This document shows positions 1-8,408 of a DNA stretch of 64,000 nt, in pieces. The stretch spans positions 1 to 64,000 of the forward strand of contig JARLHI010000080.1 in assembly GCA_031292355.1 (NCBI GenBank). Reading direction: 5' to 3'. The stretch comes from Candidatus Obscuribacterales bacterium (GTDB lineage: Bacteria > Cyanobacteriota > Vampirovibrionia > Obscuribacterales > Obscuribacteraceae). The stretch's first letter is position 1. Each line of letters begins with the position of its first letter. The translations under genes and the position numbers were made by a program. The notes below the pieces were generated by a model, which searched no databases, was not told where the DNA came from, and was given only the letters and a program-made list of their open reading frames with translations.

Positions 1-117
1 CGCCTGAACTGCTGCCGCCACCATAACTGCGACCGGCTCCGCCTGAACTGCTGCCGCCACCATAACTGCGACCGGCTCCGCCTGAACTGCTGCCGCCACC
101 ATAACTGCGACCGGCTC
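1..117 (-). repeat. 39-bp perfect tandem repeat, three copies, in frame
   Basis: Three identical 39-bp units occupy 1-39, 40-78 and 79-117, and the array may continue beyond the left edge. Each encodes 13 residues (GGAGRSYGGGSSS) in the minus-strand gene. A degenerate fourth unit (GRSYGAGRSYGG) lies just inside, at about 118-135. Perfect DNA identity between copies points to recent unit gain by slippage or recombination, so copy number probably varies between strains. Confidence 0.9.
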
Positions 118-967
118 CGTAACTACGGCCACTTTCACCGTAGCCATTGCCGCCGGTGCTACGACCGGCATCGGGATCAACATAATCTGGGCTCAGACGA
201 TCAGCAGAAATGCCACGTGATGACATCGGCTTTACTCTTGGTTGCGCTTGACGGGGCGCGGATGTCTCGAAATCTCCGACATCTGAATCGTCATCAGAAT
301 CTTCAGAATCGCTCTCACTTTGCTCAATTTTCATTGTCTCGGGTGAGAATTGCTCAGATTGATCCTGGTTTGATACTTCGACAACATGTCCTTCGGCGTC
401 AACTTCTGCGACGCTCAAACCAGCTGCTTGCGCCACGATAGATAATCCCAATTGCTCTTTTGGAGATTTGCGATTTGGATCATCAACGGTGTCTTCTCCG
501 TCGTCGGTTTGAGCGACTTGAGGCTGACCCGGTTTCCAGGTATTGATGGTCTTGTCGTTTTGACTGACAAATTCATTGACGTATTTGTCGGATTTGCCTA
601 AACGCTTACCGTGAGCGAGCAAAACATATTTGAGAGCTTCGGTCATGTAAGTGCGCAAGTTCATTTTTGATTCTTGAGCTAGCTCTTCTGCTAGTTCGAT
701 CATGCGCGGGCTAAGAAACAAATTGACGTTATCTGGCTGTACAGGCTTTCTTGGCTTATCATTGCGATCTTTAGAAAATGGACGGCGAGGATAACCACCT
801 TCCTGAGGAGCCCCGGCTGATTCCGAGCCATAAGATCTGGGCGTTGATTCTTCAAGCCGACGTTCCTTGAACGAACGTTGAAAATCATCAGACGTTCTAG
901 CGGCTCTTGGTTTCGGCGTAAAAGGAGCGCTGTTGCGCCGAGTGGGTGGCTTTCGATCTTGAGGCAT
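1..967 (-). CDS. Partial: CopG/RHH-like segment plus acidic region and GRSYGGGSSSG repeats, unknown function
   Basis: The gene is open from an ATG at 967 to the left edge (322 codons, C-terminus missing). The visible protein has four parts. Residues 1-75 are basic and Pro/Arg-rich. Residues about 79-124 (VNLFLSPRMIELAEELAQES onward) have the strand-helix-helix look of ribbon-helix-helix or plasmid-partition proteins. Residues 215-235 are Ser/Asp/Glu-rich. From about 268 on the chain is Gly/Ser/Arg/Tyr-rich, ending in perfect 13-residue repeats. Such low-complexity GRSYGGG tails are common in RNA-binding and phase-separating proteins, but no RRM is visible in the part present. The start lies 9 bp after the stop of the small ORF at 977-1120, so the two may be co-transcribed. 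I do not recognise the family. The reading frame is secure because it stays open over 967 bp with protein-like composition. Confidence 0.75.
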   Translation of the reverse strand, partial: MPQDRKPPTRRNSAPFTPKPRAARTSDDFQRSFKERRLEESTPRSYGSESAGAPQEGGYPRRPFSKDRNDKPRKPVQPDNVNLFLSPRMIELAEELAQESKMNLRTYMTEALKYVLLAHGKRLGKSDKYVNEFVSQNDKTINTWKPGQPQVAQTDDGEDTVDDPNRKSPKEQLGLSIVAQAAGLSVAEVDAEGHVVEVSNQDQSEQFSPETMKIEQSESDSEDSDDDSDVGDFETSAPRQAQPRVKPMSSRGISADRLSPDYVDPDAGRSTGGNGYGESGRSYGAGRSYGGGSSSGGAGRSYGGGSSSGGAGRSYGGGSSSG

Positions 968-976
968 TTTGGAAAC

Positions 977-1120
977 TCACTGAGAAGGTTGTAACGGCAT
1001 CCACGGCGCGTCATAGTGATTTGCACTATGTGTGGATTCATTCAGCCAGGTCGGCGAGGTAACTACCAGGGCGCCTAACATGACTGACAACCATAACGTT
1101 TTCAAACTGATCTTGTCCAT
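977..1120 (-). CDS. Small hydrophobic peptide, probably exported or membrane-anchored
   Basis: This 47-residue reading frame starts at the ATG at 1120, preceded by a good AAGG site 5-6 bases upstream. A longer form could start at 1168, but it has no ribosome site I can see. The peptide has a short basic start (MDKISLK), one hydrophobic stretch (LWLSVMLGALVV) and a polar tail with no Cys pair. That fits a signal peptide or single-pass micropeptide. It ends 9 bp before the glycine-rich repeat gene. No family is recognised. It is supported by the ribosome site, composition and operon-like spacing only. Confidence 0.4.
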   Translation of the reverse strand: MDKISLKTLWLSVMLGALVVTSPTWLNESTHSANHYDAPWMPLQPSQ

Positions 1121-1168
1121 GACTACCTTCACAAAAGTATTTGCCAAAAACCCCGAAACCCTATCCAA

Positions 1169-1492
1169 CAGAGGGACTCAGAAGTCGCCCCGGTTGCCAT
1201 GTATCTAATGTTCCCTTCATTTAGTGGCCGTTAAACGGCTCAAATTCGCGACGCTTGAGGCTAAATCCCATGCCCAACAGCTGATAATATGGCAATCAAA
1301 TAGACGTAAACGCCAACCAGTAGCGCCTTTCAAGCAAAACGAACAAATTATAAACACCAGACGTCCAGTACATTAGACACTGCACATAATGGCTTAGTTT
1401 TTTGAAATTTTGGTAAGGAATATATAGAAGGAGTCGAACAGGCATAAATCTCCGATTCATCCTGATTCGAACATATCCCCAAAGGAAACAAT
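1169..1492. other. Intergenic region between divergent genes
   Basis: No gene is supported here. It must hold the promoters for the minus-strand small peptide/repeat gene and for the plus-strand patatin gene, but I find no convincing -35/-10 pair. The only structured item is a 13-bp palindrome, GCCGTTAAACGGC, at 1227-1239. A ribosome-binding AGGAAA precedes the patatin ATG. Confidence 0.5.
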
Positions 1493-2497
1493 ATGGAATC
1501 CAAAGTTACCTCAAAAATTAGCGACGCACGTAAAACCGGACAATTTGAAGCACTCAGTCCCCAGATTCAAAATCAGAGTTACGAAATCGTTCTTGGCGGT
1601 GGTGGCATAAAAGGCTTTGGTCATATTGGATTACTGAAAGCACTTGAAGCAAAAAAAATTCATGGGCATCACTTCACTGGCATTTCGATTGGCTCAATCA
1701 TTGCCACGTTGTACGTGAACGGAATGTCGCCCAACGAAATAAGCAATCTGCTTTGCACAGAGCTCAATATTGTTGTCAAAACAGCCCATTTGGAAGATCT
1801 CAGTTGGGACTTTCGTTCTTGGGTCACAGTCTCCAGCAGTTTCTTATCACCATATCGAACACTATGGAATCTCGAAAAAATTCTCCGTGAACTTATCGCT
1901 AGATACGATTTGAAGCCGCAACCTAATTTGCGAATCATCGCCTCAAACTTGCTTGACAATCAACCAGTAATCTTTGAAGGCACCGATTACGACTTAGCAG
2001 CTGCACTTGCGGCCTCATGCGCGTTTCCGCTAGTGATGAAGCCCATAGTGCTAAAGAAAACCCCCAACAAAAAGTCCGACAATAAAATAATAGATTTCGC
2101 GCAGCGTTTCAAAATCTTTGACGAACGCAGAATTCTTATTGATGGTGGCATTCACCATCCTCACCCTGGACACTTTTGCAAAGGACCAGCGATCGTCAGC
2201 AAATTAGGCTTTGCTTCAAAGCTACCAGCAGAACGACTTGTTCCTGCAGAATATCTGTGTCATCTATTGGAGCTAATTGGGTCGGCGGCCCTGGATTTCT
2301 ACTACAAAGATCCAGCGGAACATATTGTCGTTCCTACAGGTATGCCTGATGTAGCCATACTTTCATTTGCACTACCAAAATGGAAATGCGAAGACATGGT
2401 TGAATACGGTTATATGCAAGCGCAAAAATACTTGTCGGTATTGGACGTTAAAATATCAGAAATTGAAAAACCCGATGTTCAGCGGAAGTCAGCTTGA
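1493..2497 (+). CDS. Patatin-like phospholipase/acyl hydrolase
   Basis: This is a 334-residue patatin-family Ser-Asp dyad hydrolase expected to act on membrane or storage lipids. The oxyanion loop GGGGIKGFGHIG lies near residue 36. The nucleophile motif G-I-S-I-G has Ser65, and the catalytic Asp is D217 in LIDGGI. There is no signal peptide, so it is probably cytoplasmic or peripheral. The ATG has an AGGAAA site 5 bases upstream. The 3' end overlaps the convergent acetyltransferase gene by 9 bp. Family assignment is firm; substrate is unknown. Confidence 0.9.
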   Translation: MESKVTSKISDARKTGQFEALSPQIQNQSYEIVLGGGGIKGFGHIGLLKALEAKKIHGHHFTGISIGSIIATLYVNGMSPNEISNLLCTELNIVVKTAHLEDLSWDFRSWVTVSSSFLSPYRTLWNLEKILRELIARYDLKPQPNLRIIASNLLDNQPVIFEGTDYDLAAALAASCAFPLVMKPIVLKKTPNKKSDNKIIDFAQRFKIFDERRILIDGGIHHPHPGHFCKGPAIVSKLGFASKLPAERLVPAEYLCHLLELIGSAALDFYYKDPAEHIVVPTGMPDVAILSFALPKWKCEDMVEYGYMQAQKYLSVLDVKISEIEKPDVQRKSA

Positions 2498-2941
2498 ATG
2501 TAAGTTATAGCGATAGACCTCGATGTCCAGCGCTAAGCTCATATTTTGAAATCCCAATTCATCAAATAAACTGCGACTGACTGGAAAGCGTGGATCTGTA
2601 ATTGCGTCTAGATATCGATAGTCCATGCGTTTGGCAAAAGCAATAATTTGATGAAAAAGTTTGAGCATCAAACCTTGTTTGCGCCAGGCTTTGTTGACAA
2701 AGACTCGGCGCACTTCACAAATCTCATCGTTGAGCCTACGCGCGGCCGCAAAAGCAATAATGTTCGATTCTTCTTCTATCACTAGAAAGATCCCATCATT
2801 GCCAAAGTACTCTGCTTCGATGTTTTTCAAGTCAGCTTCAGAATTGTCGAGGTGATATTCGGCACCCAGTTCAATCATAGACTGCTGCACCAGAGCGCGC
2901 ACAGCACCTTCGTCTTGCTTATTTCCAATTCTCAATTGCAT
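2489..2941 (-). CDS. GNAT-family N-acetyltransferase
   Basis: A 150-residue single-domain GNAT acetyltransferase. The acetyl-CoA loop follows the beta-4 strand (ICEVRRVFVNKAWRKQG), and the C-terminal half has the usual SRSLFDELGFQ helix and strand. I prefer the ATG at 2941 (MQLRIGNKQ), because the fold normally starts at such a strand; a start at 2965 adds eight unrelated residues. The ribosome site is weak for both. The gene overlaps the patatin gene tail to tail by 9 bp. The substrate cannot be told from sequence. Confidence 0.8.
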   Translation of the reverse strand: MQLRIGNKQDEGAVRALVQQSMIELGAEYHLDNSEADLKNIEAEYFGNDGIFLVIEEESNIIAFAAARRLNDEICEVRRVFVNKAWRKQGLMLKLFHQIIAFAKRMDYRYLDAITDPRFPVSRSLFDELGFQNMSLALDIEVYRYNLHSS

Positions 2942-2979
2942 GATTCCACATCCTCGAACTGGCAAAAACAGCTTTATCG

Positions 2980-3020
2980 AAAAAAAGGAGGGACCCTCGT
3001 ACTAGAGTACTAGGATCCCT
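2980..3020 (-). terminator. Strong intrinsic terminator of hppA
   Basis: On the minus strand, 3020-2989 folds into a 14-pair stem with one G-U pair, one mismatch and a 4-base loop. The outer arms are AGGGA and TCCCT. A CC and a run of seven or more T follow immediately (2988-2980). It begins 16 bp after the hppA stop. Confidence 0.92.
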
Positions 3021-3036
3021 ACTTCTGTGAACTGCG

Positions 3037-5100
3037 TTATCGAACCAGATATGCCACCAGCAGCAATGACACAATGTTCAAGATTTTGATCATTGGATTG
3101 ATTGCAGGACCGGCTGTATCTTTGTAAGGGTCACCAACGGTATCTCCAGTTACTGCCGCTTTGTGAGCGTCAGAACCTTTGCCGCCAAAGTTGCCTTCTT
3201 CGATGTATTTCTTAGCGTTATCCCAGGCGCCACCACCGGAGGTCATTGAGATGGCAACGAAGATACCGGTGACGATACTGCCAACCAGCACACCACCCAG
3301 CAACTTAGCTGCGGCATACTGACCTGGAAGTGCTGCGTTCAACCAGAAAGCACCAAGCATTGCAATCACAACTGGGGTCAAAACTGGAATCAAAGCTGGA
3401 ACAATCATCAAACGAATGGCAGCTTTGGTCACGATGTCCACACAAGATGCGTAGTCTGGCTTAGCTGTTCCTTCCATGATGCCCGGTATTGCTTTGAACT
3501 GGCGGCGAACTTCTTCGACAACTAAACCACCGGCATAACCGACGGCTTCCATGGCCATTGCGGCAAACAAGAATGGAATCAATCCACCAATGAATAGACC
3601 GGCAAGGACGTACGGACTGGACAAATCAAATGTAATTGGCTGTGCACCGACAGGTAATGCAGCTTGCAGTTCTTGTGTATAAGAACTGAACAAAACAATT
3701 GCAGCCAATCCAGCTGAACCAATCGCATAGCCCTTGGTAACGGCTTTAGTCGTGTTACCAACAGCATCGAGCGGATCTGTGACTGCGCGAACTTCTTTAG
3801 GCAGTTCCGCCATTTCGGCGATACCACCGGCGTTGTCCGTGATTGGTCCATACGAGTCGATAGCCACGATTATGCCAGACATACTGAGCATCGCCATAGC
3901 AGCCAGAGCCACACCAAAAATGCCGGCTAGCGAGAAAGAAACTAAAATACCAGCGACAATCGTCAAAACCGGCAAGGCGGTCGACTTCATCGATATTGCC
4001 AGACCAGCGATGATGTTGGTGGCATGACCGGTTTGCGAAGCTTTGGCTATATATTTAACCGGACCGTAAGACGTAGATGTGTAGTACTCGGTGATTACAA
4101 CAATCAATCCGGTTACGACAAGTCCAACCATCGCTGCCAGGAAGAACGACATAGTATTGATACCATCAATACCACCAAGCATTTCGTTCGTAATGAAGTA
4201 AAAGAGCACACCGGCAAGTCCGCCAGCCACAATCAAGCCTTTGTAGAGAGCGCCCATGATGTTTTGACTTTTTCCGAGTTTGACGCAGAAAGCACCAATA
4301 ATGGAAGTAAGAATCGAGGCACCACCTAACACCAGAGGATAAAGCAAAATATTTGGATGGGTTACTAACTGTGCTTTGAACATTTCGTGAGCGAGAAGCA
4401 TTGTCGCAATCGCAGTCACAGCATATGTTTCAAAAAGGTCGGCTGCCATACCCGCGCAGTCACCAACGTTATCTCCAACGTTGTCCGCAATCACAGCCGG
4501 ATTACGTGGGTCGTCTTCAGGAATGCCAGCTTCAACTTTACCGACAAGGTCAGCACCAACGTCTGCGGCTTTGGTATAAATGCCACCACCAAGGCGGGCA
4601 AACACCGAAATCAAACTTGCTCCAAAACCTAAACCAACTAACGCCTTAACGTCATGTGTAACTGCATAGAAGGAAGCAACGCCAAGTAAACCAAGACCGA
4701 CAACGAGAAGACCGGTTACCGATCCACCTTTGAAAGCTACATCAAGAGCTTTAGCCAGACCCAGTCTTGCGGCTTCAGCGGTACGAACGTTTGCACGAAC
4801 TGAAACGAACATGCCGATATATCCAGCAAGCGAACTCAATACGGCACCAACCACAAATCCAGCGGCAGTGACAGTGCCGAGCACCATCGCGATGATAATG
4901 GCAAGAACAACGCCGACCATAGCAATCGTCGTGTATTGGCGGTTCATATAGGCATTGGCGCCTTCCTGGATCGCAGAGGCGATAGACTGCATGCGCTCAT
5001 TGCCTGGACTTAGCTTGAGAACTTCCCAGCTAGCGTATGTACCATACAGGAGTGCGGCACCGGCAGAACCAAATACTAATGGCAGAGCAAGGTCACCCAT
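3037..5100 (-). CDS. hppA: Membrane-bound proton-translocating pyrophosphatase, K+-independent type
   Basis: A 687-residue polytopic membrane enzyme that couples PPi hydrolysis to ion pumping. The diagnostic substrate site is present (DVGADLVGKVEAGIPEDDPR and DNVGDNVGDCAGMAADLFE), as is the C-terminal GDTVGDPYKDTAGPAINPM. The subtype-determining motif reads GNTTKA with Lys at residue 452. In this family Lys at that position marks K+-independent H+ pumps and Ala marks K+-dependent ones. The ATG at 5100 has AAGGAG 8 bases upstream. The gene is monocistronic with a strong terminator. It could salvage energy from biosynthetic PPi. Confidence 0.97.
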   Translation of the reverse strand: MGDLALPLVFGSAGAALLYGTYASWEVLKLSPGNERMQSIASAIQEGANAYMNRQYTTIAMVGVVLAIIIAMVLGTVTAAGFVVGAVLSSLAGYIGMFVSVRANVRTAEAARLGLAKALDVAFKGGSVTGLLVVGLGLLGVASFYAVTHDVKALVGLGFGASLISVFARLGGGIYTKAADVGADLVGKVEAGIPEDDPRNPAVIADNVGDNVGDCAGMAADLFETYAVTAIATMLLAHEMFKAQLVTHPNILLYPLVLGGASILTSIIGAFCVKLGKSQNIMGALYKGLIVAGGLAGVLFYFITNEMLGGIDGINTMSFFLAAMVGLVVTGLIVVITEYYTSTSYGPVKYIAKASQTGHATNIIAGLAISMKSTALPVLTIVAGILVSFSLAGIFGVALAAMAMLSMSGIIVAIDSYGPITDNAGGIAEMAELPKEVRAVTDPLDAVGNTTKAVTKGYAIGSAGLAAIVLFSSYTQELQAALPVGAQPITFDLSSPYVLAGLFIGGLIPFLFAAMAMEAVGYAGGLVVEEVRRQFKAIPGIMEGTAKPDYASCVDIVTKAAIRLMIVPALIPVLTPVVIAMLGAFWLNAALPGQYAAAKLLGGVLVGSIVTGIFVAISMTSGGGAWDNAKKYIEEGNFGGKGSDAHKAAVTGDTVGDPYKDTAGPAINPMIKILNIVSLLLVAYLVR

Positions 5101-5408
5101 CTACATAACTCCTTACGCGCTTGGCGTACTTAATGGCTGGTGGATATATCAGTCTCTTGACCGAGGTTCAAATGAATACGCCACTAAAATGAGAAAACGC
5201 CAATGCGGAATCTCAAACAGAAACGCAAACTCGGCCGGAAACGAACTTAGCCTACCAAACTCAAACACCCCATAAGAAAGAAATTGGTCTTTCTTAATGC
5301 TGACTCGATGCTTCACCGGTGGTGGCATATCAAAAGCATATACAGAACCGCCGAAACCCAGTGCCCCTGTGCTATCATAGTCACGCCACTGAAACTTAAG
5401 GTAGTCTA
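5101..5408. other. Divergent intergenic region hppA / amidase
   Basis: No gene is supported. It carries the hppA ribosome site at its left end and a probable extended -10 for the amidase (5370-5378) at its right end. A minus-strand promoter for hppA could not be picked with confidence. Confidence 0.5.
5370..5378 (+). promoter_or_regulatory. Probable extended -10 (TGCTATCAT) for the amidase operon
   Basis: TG-C-TATCAT lies 30 bp before the amidase ATG. No good -35 is present (CCGAAA at 5351-5356 is a weak match, 16 bp away). The same TGnTAnnaT form recurs before the TPR, rpsB and gyrB genes in this window, which supports the reading. Confidence 0.42.
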
Positions 5409-7346
5409 ATGTCGCGGCAATCGCGCCTGCTGGTTGGATTTCTTAGCCAAATTGTCATAACAACGATTTGCACAAGTGGTGCACTGTCTCAAGCTGCCTG
5501 GGAAACGAACAAAGTAGTGGCATGCCAGGCTGATGGCGAAACCCACAGTTTGCTCTTGAGCACAGCCAAACGAACGGCATTGCCGGCTCCAAGCGTATCT
5601 TATCTGCCAGGCGACGATGGTGAATTCATCATGGTTGCTGATTTCAGCGGTCTGGTCTGGAGTTTACCCACTCGCGTTTTGCGCGCGCAACCGTCCTCCA
5701 AAGCGCATGGAATAGAAGAAATTCGCATCGGCTGTTTTTCTGAAAGTCCGCCTATTTGTCGGATTTCAATCACAGCTGACAACCCTAACGCTTTCAAAGC
5801 TCTTTCATTTAAAGCAAAGCCAGGGTCCTTATCGATCAGCTGGGCGGGCAACCACAGACAGCCGCTCCCTGCAATCGCCCCGGGCTCAAACTCGCGAGTG
5901 AAACAGCCTGCACGATATGTGCCGCCTTCGGCAAGCGAGACCCAGAGCGCTCCCGCGAAGACGAACACAATTTCTACAGGAAGCGGATTGCAAACATGGA
6001 GTTCTTCTAATCTTTCTAATGCTCAAACTAATGCTCAAACCAGTCCTCAAAAAAATCTTGCTCTTCGACCACCTTTGCCATTAAGCGGAACAAACAACAG
6101 CGGCAACGAAAACGATACTGCGCCATTGCAGACAACGGCGACCATGCCTCAGGTTGCTCCCAACTTTAAGAGTGCTCGAAGACCCAATATCAATGCTGAA
6201 AATGCCGAGCGTCCAATCGAGATTGCTGTCGACACAAAGTCTTCGCGCAAAGACAATGGACCGGAGTGCCTGAAGCTGGCGATCAAAGCCACCCACCCAT
6301 TTTCATACAACACTTTTCGCCTGCATTCGCCCGAGCGATATGTTGTTGATTTCAGCAATTGCCCCGAACTGATCAACGCCCAGCTTCCTGATGTTAGCCA
6401 GAATACATTTGTTCGTTCTATTCGCATCGGCCAGCCAGACGATGACCAAAAAACCAGACTGGTGCTGGATTTAACAGACACACCAGTTTCAGTCAAAGAA
6501 GAAATCCTGGATAGCTCATCTAGACTGGGTCTTACCCTTTTAGGCGGAGATCAAATTGATACCAAAGCACCAATTACGGCGGCACAGGAAATTGTGCCAA
6601 TGCCTTCCAACTTCAGCCATTTACGTATCCCGCGCGACACTTTAATCGTTCTCGATGCCGGTCACGGTGGCACCGATCCTGGCGCGCAGCGCGGCGAAGT
6701 GCAAGAAAAAGAAATTACAATGGACATCATCGAGAAGCTCAAAAAGGTGCTCGAAGCTAAAGGCGCACGAGTCGTTCTGACACGTTCGGACGATACATTC
6801 GTGTCTTTAGAAGATCGCGTGCGCATTACAAACAATACGGCGCCGACTCTCTTTCTCAGCGTGCATATAAACGCCATGGAGAGCGCTTCCGATATCCATG
6901 GCATAGAAACCTACTACCAAACGGAGCAAAGTCGCCTACTGGCCGATGCCGTACATGAATGCCTTATCTCTAACCTTGCAGCGCCAGATCGCTCAGTACG
7001 TAAAGCGCGTTTTTACGTTATCAAAAACACGCCGGTCCCGGCCATTCTGGCGGAAGTGGGTTTTATTTCTAACCAGGCAGAAAGGGACAAATTAATCTCT
7101 TCTGATTACCAAATGAAGATCGCCGAAGCTTTAGAACATGGTGTTATTCTCTATCTGGACAGAAAGCTCGCTCTGAAGAAATCAAACACTTACACAAAGA
7201 CAACTGAAAATTTGCCTAGTGCTAACGGAACGACGGCCACAGCGGGAACTATTCAATCAAGCCCCAGGTCGAATTCATCAAACCAGACCACGATGCAGCG
7301 AATTGCTCAGAGTAGACGCAAAAATGCTGACGATGAACTCAGATAG
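5409..7346 (+). CDS. amiC: N-acetylmuramoyl-L-alanine amidase with AMIN domain
   Basis: A 645-residue periplasmic peptidoglycan amidase. An N-terminal hydrophobic stretch (about residues 7-28) looks like a signal peptide. Residues 30-280 are Pro/Ser/Asn-rich and poorly conserved. An AMIN targeting domain covers about 285-375. The zinc amidase_3 domain covers about 412-588. Metal and catalytic residues are visible: His419 in DAGHGG, Glu435, His486 in SVHINA and Glu549 in AEVGFISN. The last 55 residues are a polar tail. It is longer than typical AmiC because of the long linker. It heads a same-strand set with murI, the uracil-DNA glycosylase and a small protein. Role: septal wall splitting or wall turnover. 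Confidence 0.95.
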   Translation: MSRQSRLLVGFLSQIVITTICTSGALSQAAWETNKVVACQADGETHSLLLSTAKRTALPAPSVSYLPGDDGEFIMVADFSGLVWSLPTRVLRAQPSSKAHGIEEIRIGCFSESPPICRISITADNPNAFKALSFKAKPGSLSISWAGNHRQPLPAIAPGSNSRVKQPARYVPPSASETQSAPAKTNTISTGSGLQTWSSSNLSNAQTNAQTSPQKNLALRPPLPLSGTNNSGNENDTAPLQTTATMPQVAPNFKSARRPNINAENAERPIEIAVDTKSSRKDNGPECLKLAIKATHPFSYNTFRLHSPERYVVDFSNCPELINAQLPDVSQNTFVRSIRIGQPDDDQKTRLVLDLTDTPVSVKEEILDSSSRLGLTLLGGDQIDTKAPITAAQEIVPMPSNFSHLRIPRDTLIVLDAGHGGTDPGAQRGEVQEKEITMDIIEKLKKVLEAKGARVVLTRSDDTFVSLEDRVRITNNTAPTLFLSVHINAMESASDIHGIETYYQTEQSRLLADAVHECLISNLAAPDRSVRKARFYVIKNTPVPAILAEVGFISNQAERDKLISSDYQMKIAEALEHGVILYLDRKLALKKSNTYTKTTENLPSANGTTATAGTIQSSPRSNSSNQTTMQRIAQSRRKNADDELR

Positions 7347-7394
7347 GGACCTATTAATGGCTGCCGCAAGGGCATGTTTTTGGGGGGTTATTCT

Positions 7395-8408
7395 TTGAGC
7401 TTGCAACTGGGAACCTATAGCAGTGATTTGCTCCGCGGCTCAAAAAGAATCGGTCTGTTCGATTCTGGAGTTGGCGGTCTTTCAGTTTTAAAACAGCTTC
7501 AAAGCTTTGCCGCTGCTAACGCGCAAGACGTGGACTTTGTCTATTTAGGAGACACCGCTCGTTGTCCTTACGGCAATCGTCCGGGCAGCGAGATTGTCAC
7601 TTTTGTCAAAGAAATCGTCACCTGGCTCAATGGGCAAAATGTTGATGCCGTCGTCATGGCCTGCAACACCAGTGCCGCTATGGCCTTTGAAGAAGCGCAA
7701 GCAATTTCGCGAGTACCCGTGTTGGATTTAATTTCGCACACCGCCCAATATGTGGCCACTCATGCCACCAAGGTTGGTGTCATGGCCACAAATGCTACCG
7801 CAAACAGTAAAGCATTCAGCAAAGCCATTCACAAAGTGAACGCATCTATGGAAGTAGTCGAACTGGGCTGTCCAGAACTGGTGCCAATTGTAGAAGGCGA
7901 CAAGCTTTTCGAAACAGAGACTACAGTGGTTCTGAGTCGATACATTGAGCAATTGCGCAATGAAAACGTTGACACACTTATTTTGGGTTGTACTCACTTC
8001 CCTTTCTTAAAAGAACAAATTGCTCGATTGGCCGAAGGCATGCTCATTGTCGATCCAGCCGAAGTGCTAACATTCAATCGCAAAGATGTAATTGAGCGAA
8101 TCGTCACAAGAACAGTAAAGGTCGACTCTTGGTTGACACTTGGCGAAAACAGCACATACAACACCGAGTTTTACGTTACCGGTCGACCAGAACAATTCGA
8201 ACGCTCGGCCAGTCGCTGCCTTGGCCAGCCAGTCAGAAGCGTCAGTCAATTGTCCACTACTTTGCTTGGCGTAATGCTCTCTGCATACGAAACAGACGGC
8301 ACTCTTCCAGCGTTGGCTCCTGTTTCCAGCCGTCAGAACAGCATTGTAGAGACAGGATTGCAGAGCACTGTTTCACTGAACACAGCGTCGGGACTGCCCA
8401 GCAACTAG
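7395..8408 (+). CDS. murI: Glutamate racemase
   Basis: Makes D-glutamate for peptidoglycan. Present are the substrate-loop motif FDSGVGGLSV, GDTARCPYGNR, and the two catalytic Cys in MACNTSAA (codon at 7662) and ILGCTHFPFL (codon at 7989). I place the start at the TTG at 7395, preceded by a GGGGGG ribosome site. An ATG at 7374 would add seven residues and has no useful site. The C-terminus runs about 50 residues past the usual end, with a Ser/Pro-rich tail of no recognised domain. The stop overlaps the next start (TAGTG), so the glycosylase is probably translationally coupled. Confidence 0.95.
   Translation: MSLQLGTYSSDLLRGSKRIGLFDSGVGGLSVLKQLQSFAAANAQDVDFVYLGDTARCPYGNRPGSEIVTFVKEIVTWLNGQNVDAVVMACNTSAAMAFEEAQAISRVPVLDLISHTAQYVATHATKVGVMATNATANSKAFSKAIHKVNASMEVVELGCPELVPIVEGDKLFETETTVVLSRYIEQLRNENVDTLILGCTHFPFLKEQIARLAEGMLIVDPAEVLTFNRKDVIERIVTRTVKVDSWLTLGENSTYNTEFYVTGRPEQFERSASRCLGQPVRSVSQLSTTLLGVMLSAYETDGTLPALAPVSSRQNSIVETGLQSTVSLNTASGLPSN

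Noticed and set aside
1..117. Direct repeats at the left edge as a CRISPR array
   Set aside because: The 39-bp units abut with no spacers and are in frame with a protein-coding gene.
4024..4329. Plus-strand frames across hppA
   Set aside because: They are shadows of a long, well-conserved membrane protein gene on the other strand and have no ribosome sites or family features.
8129..8407. N-terminal extension of the uracil glycosylase frame
   Set aside because: It lies entirely inside murI in another frame and has no similarity to the family; GTG 8408 fits the family start.
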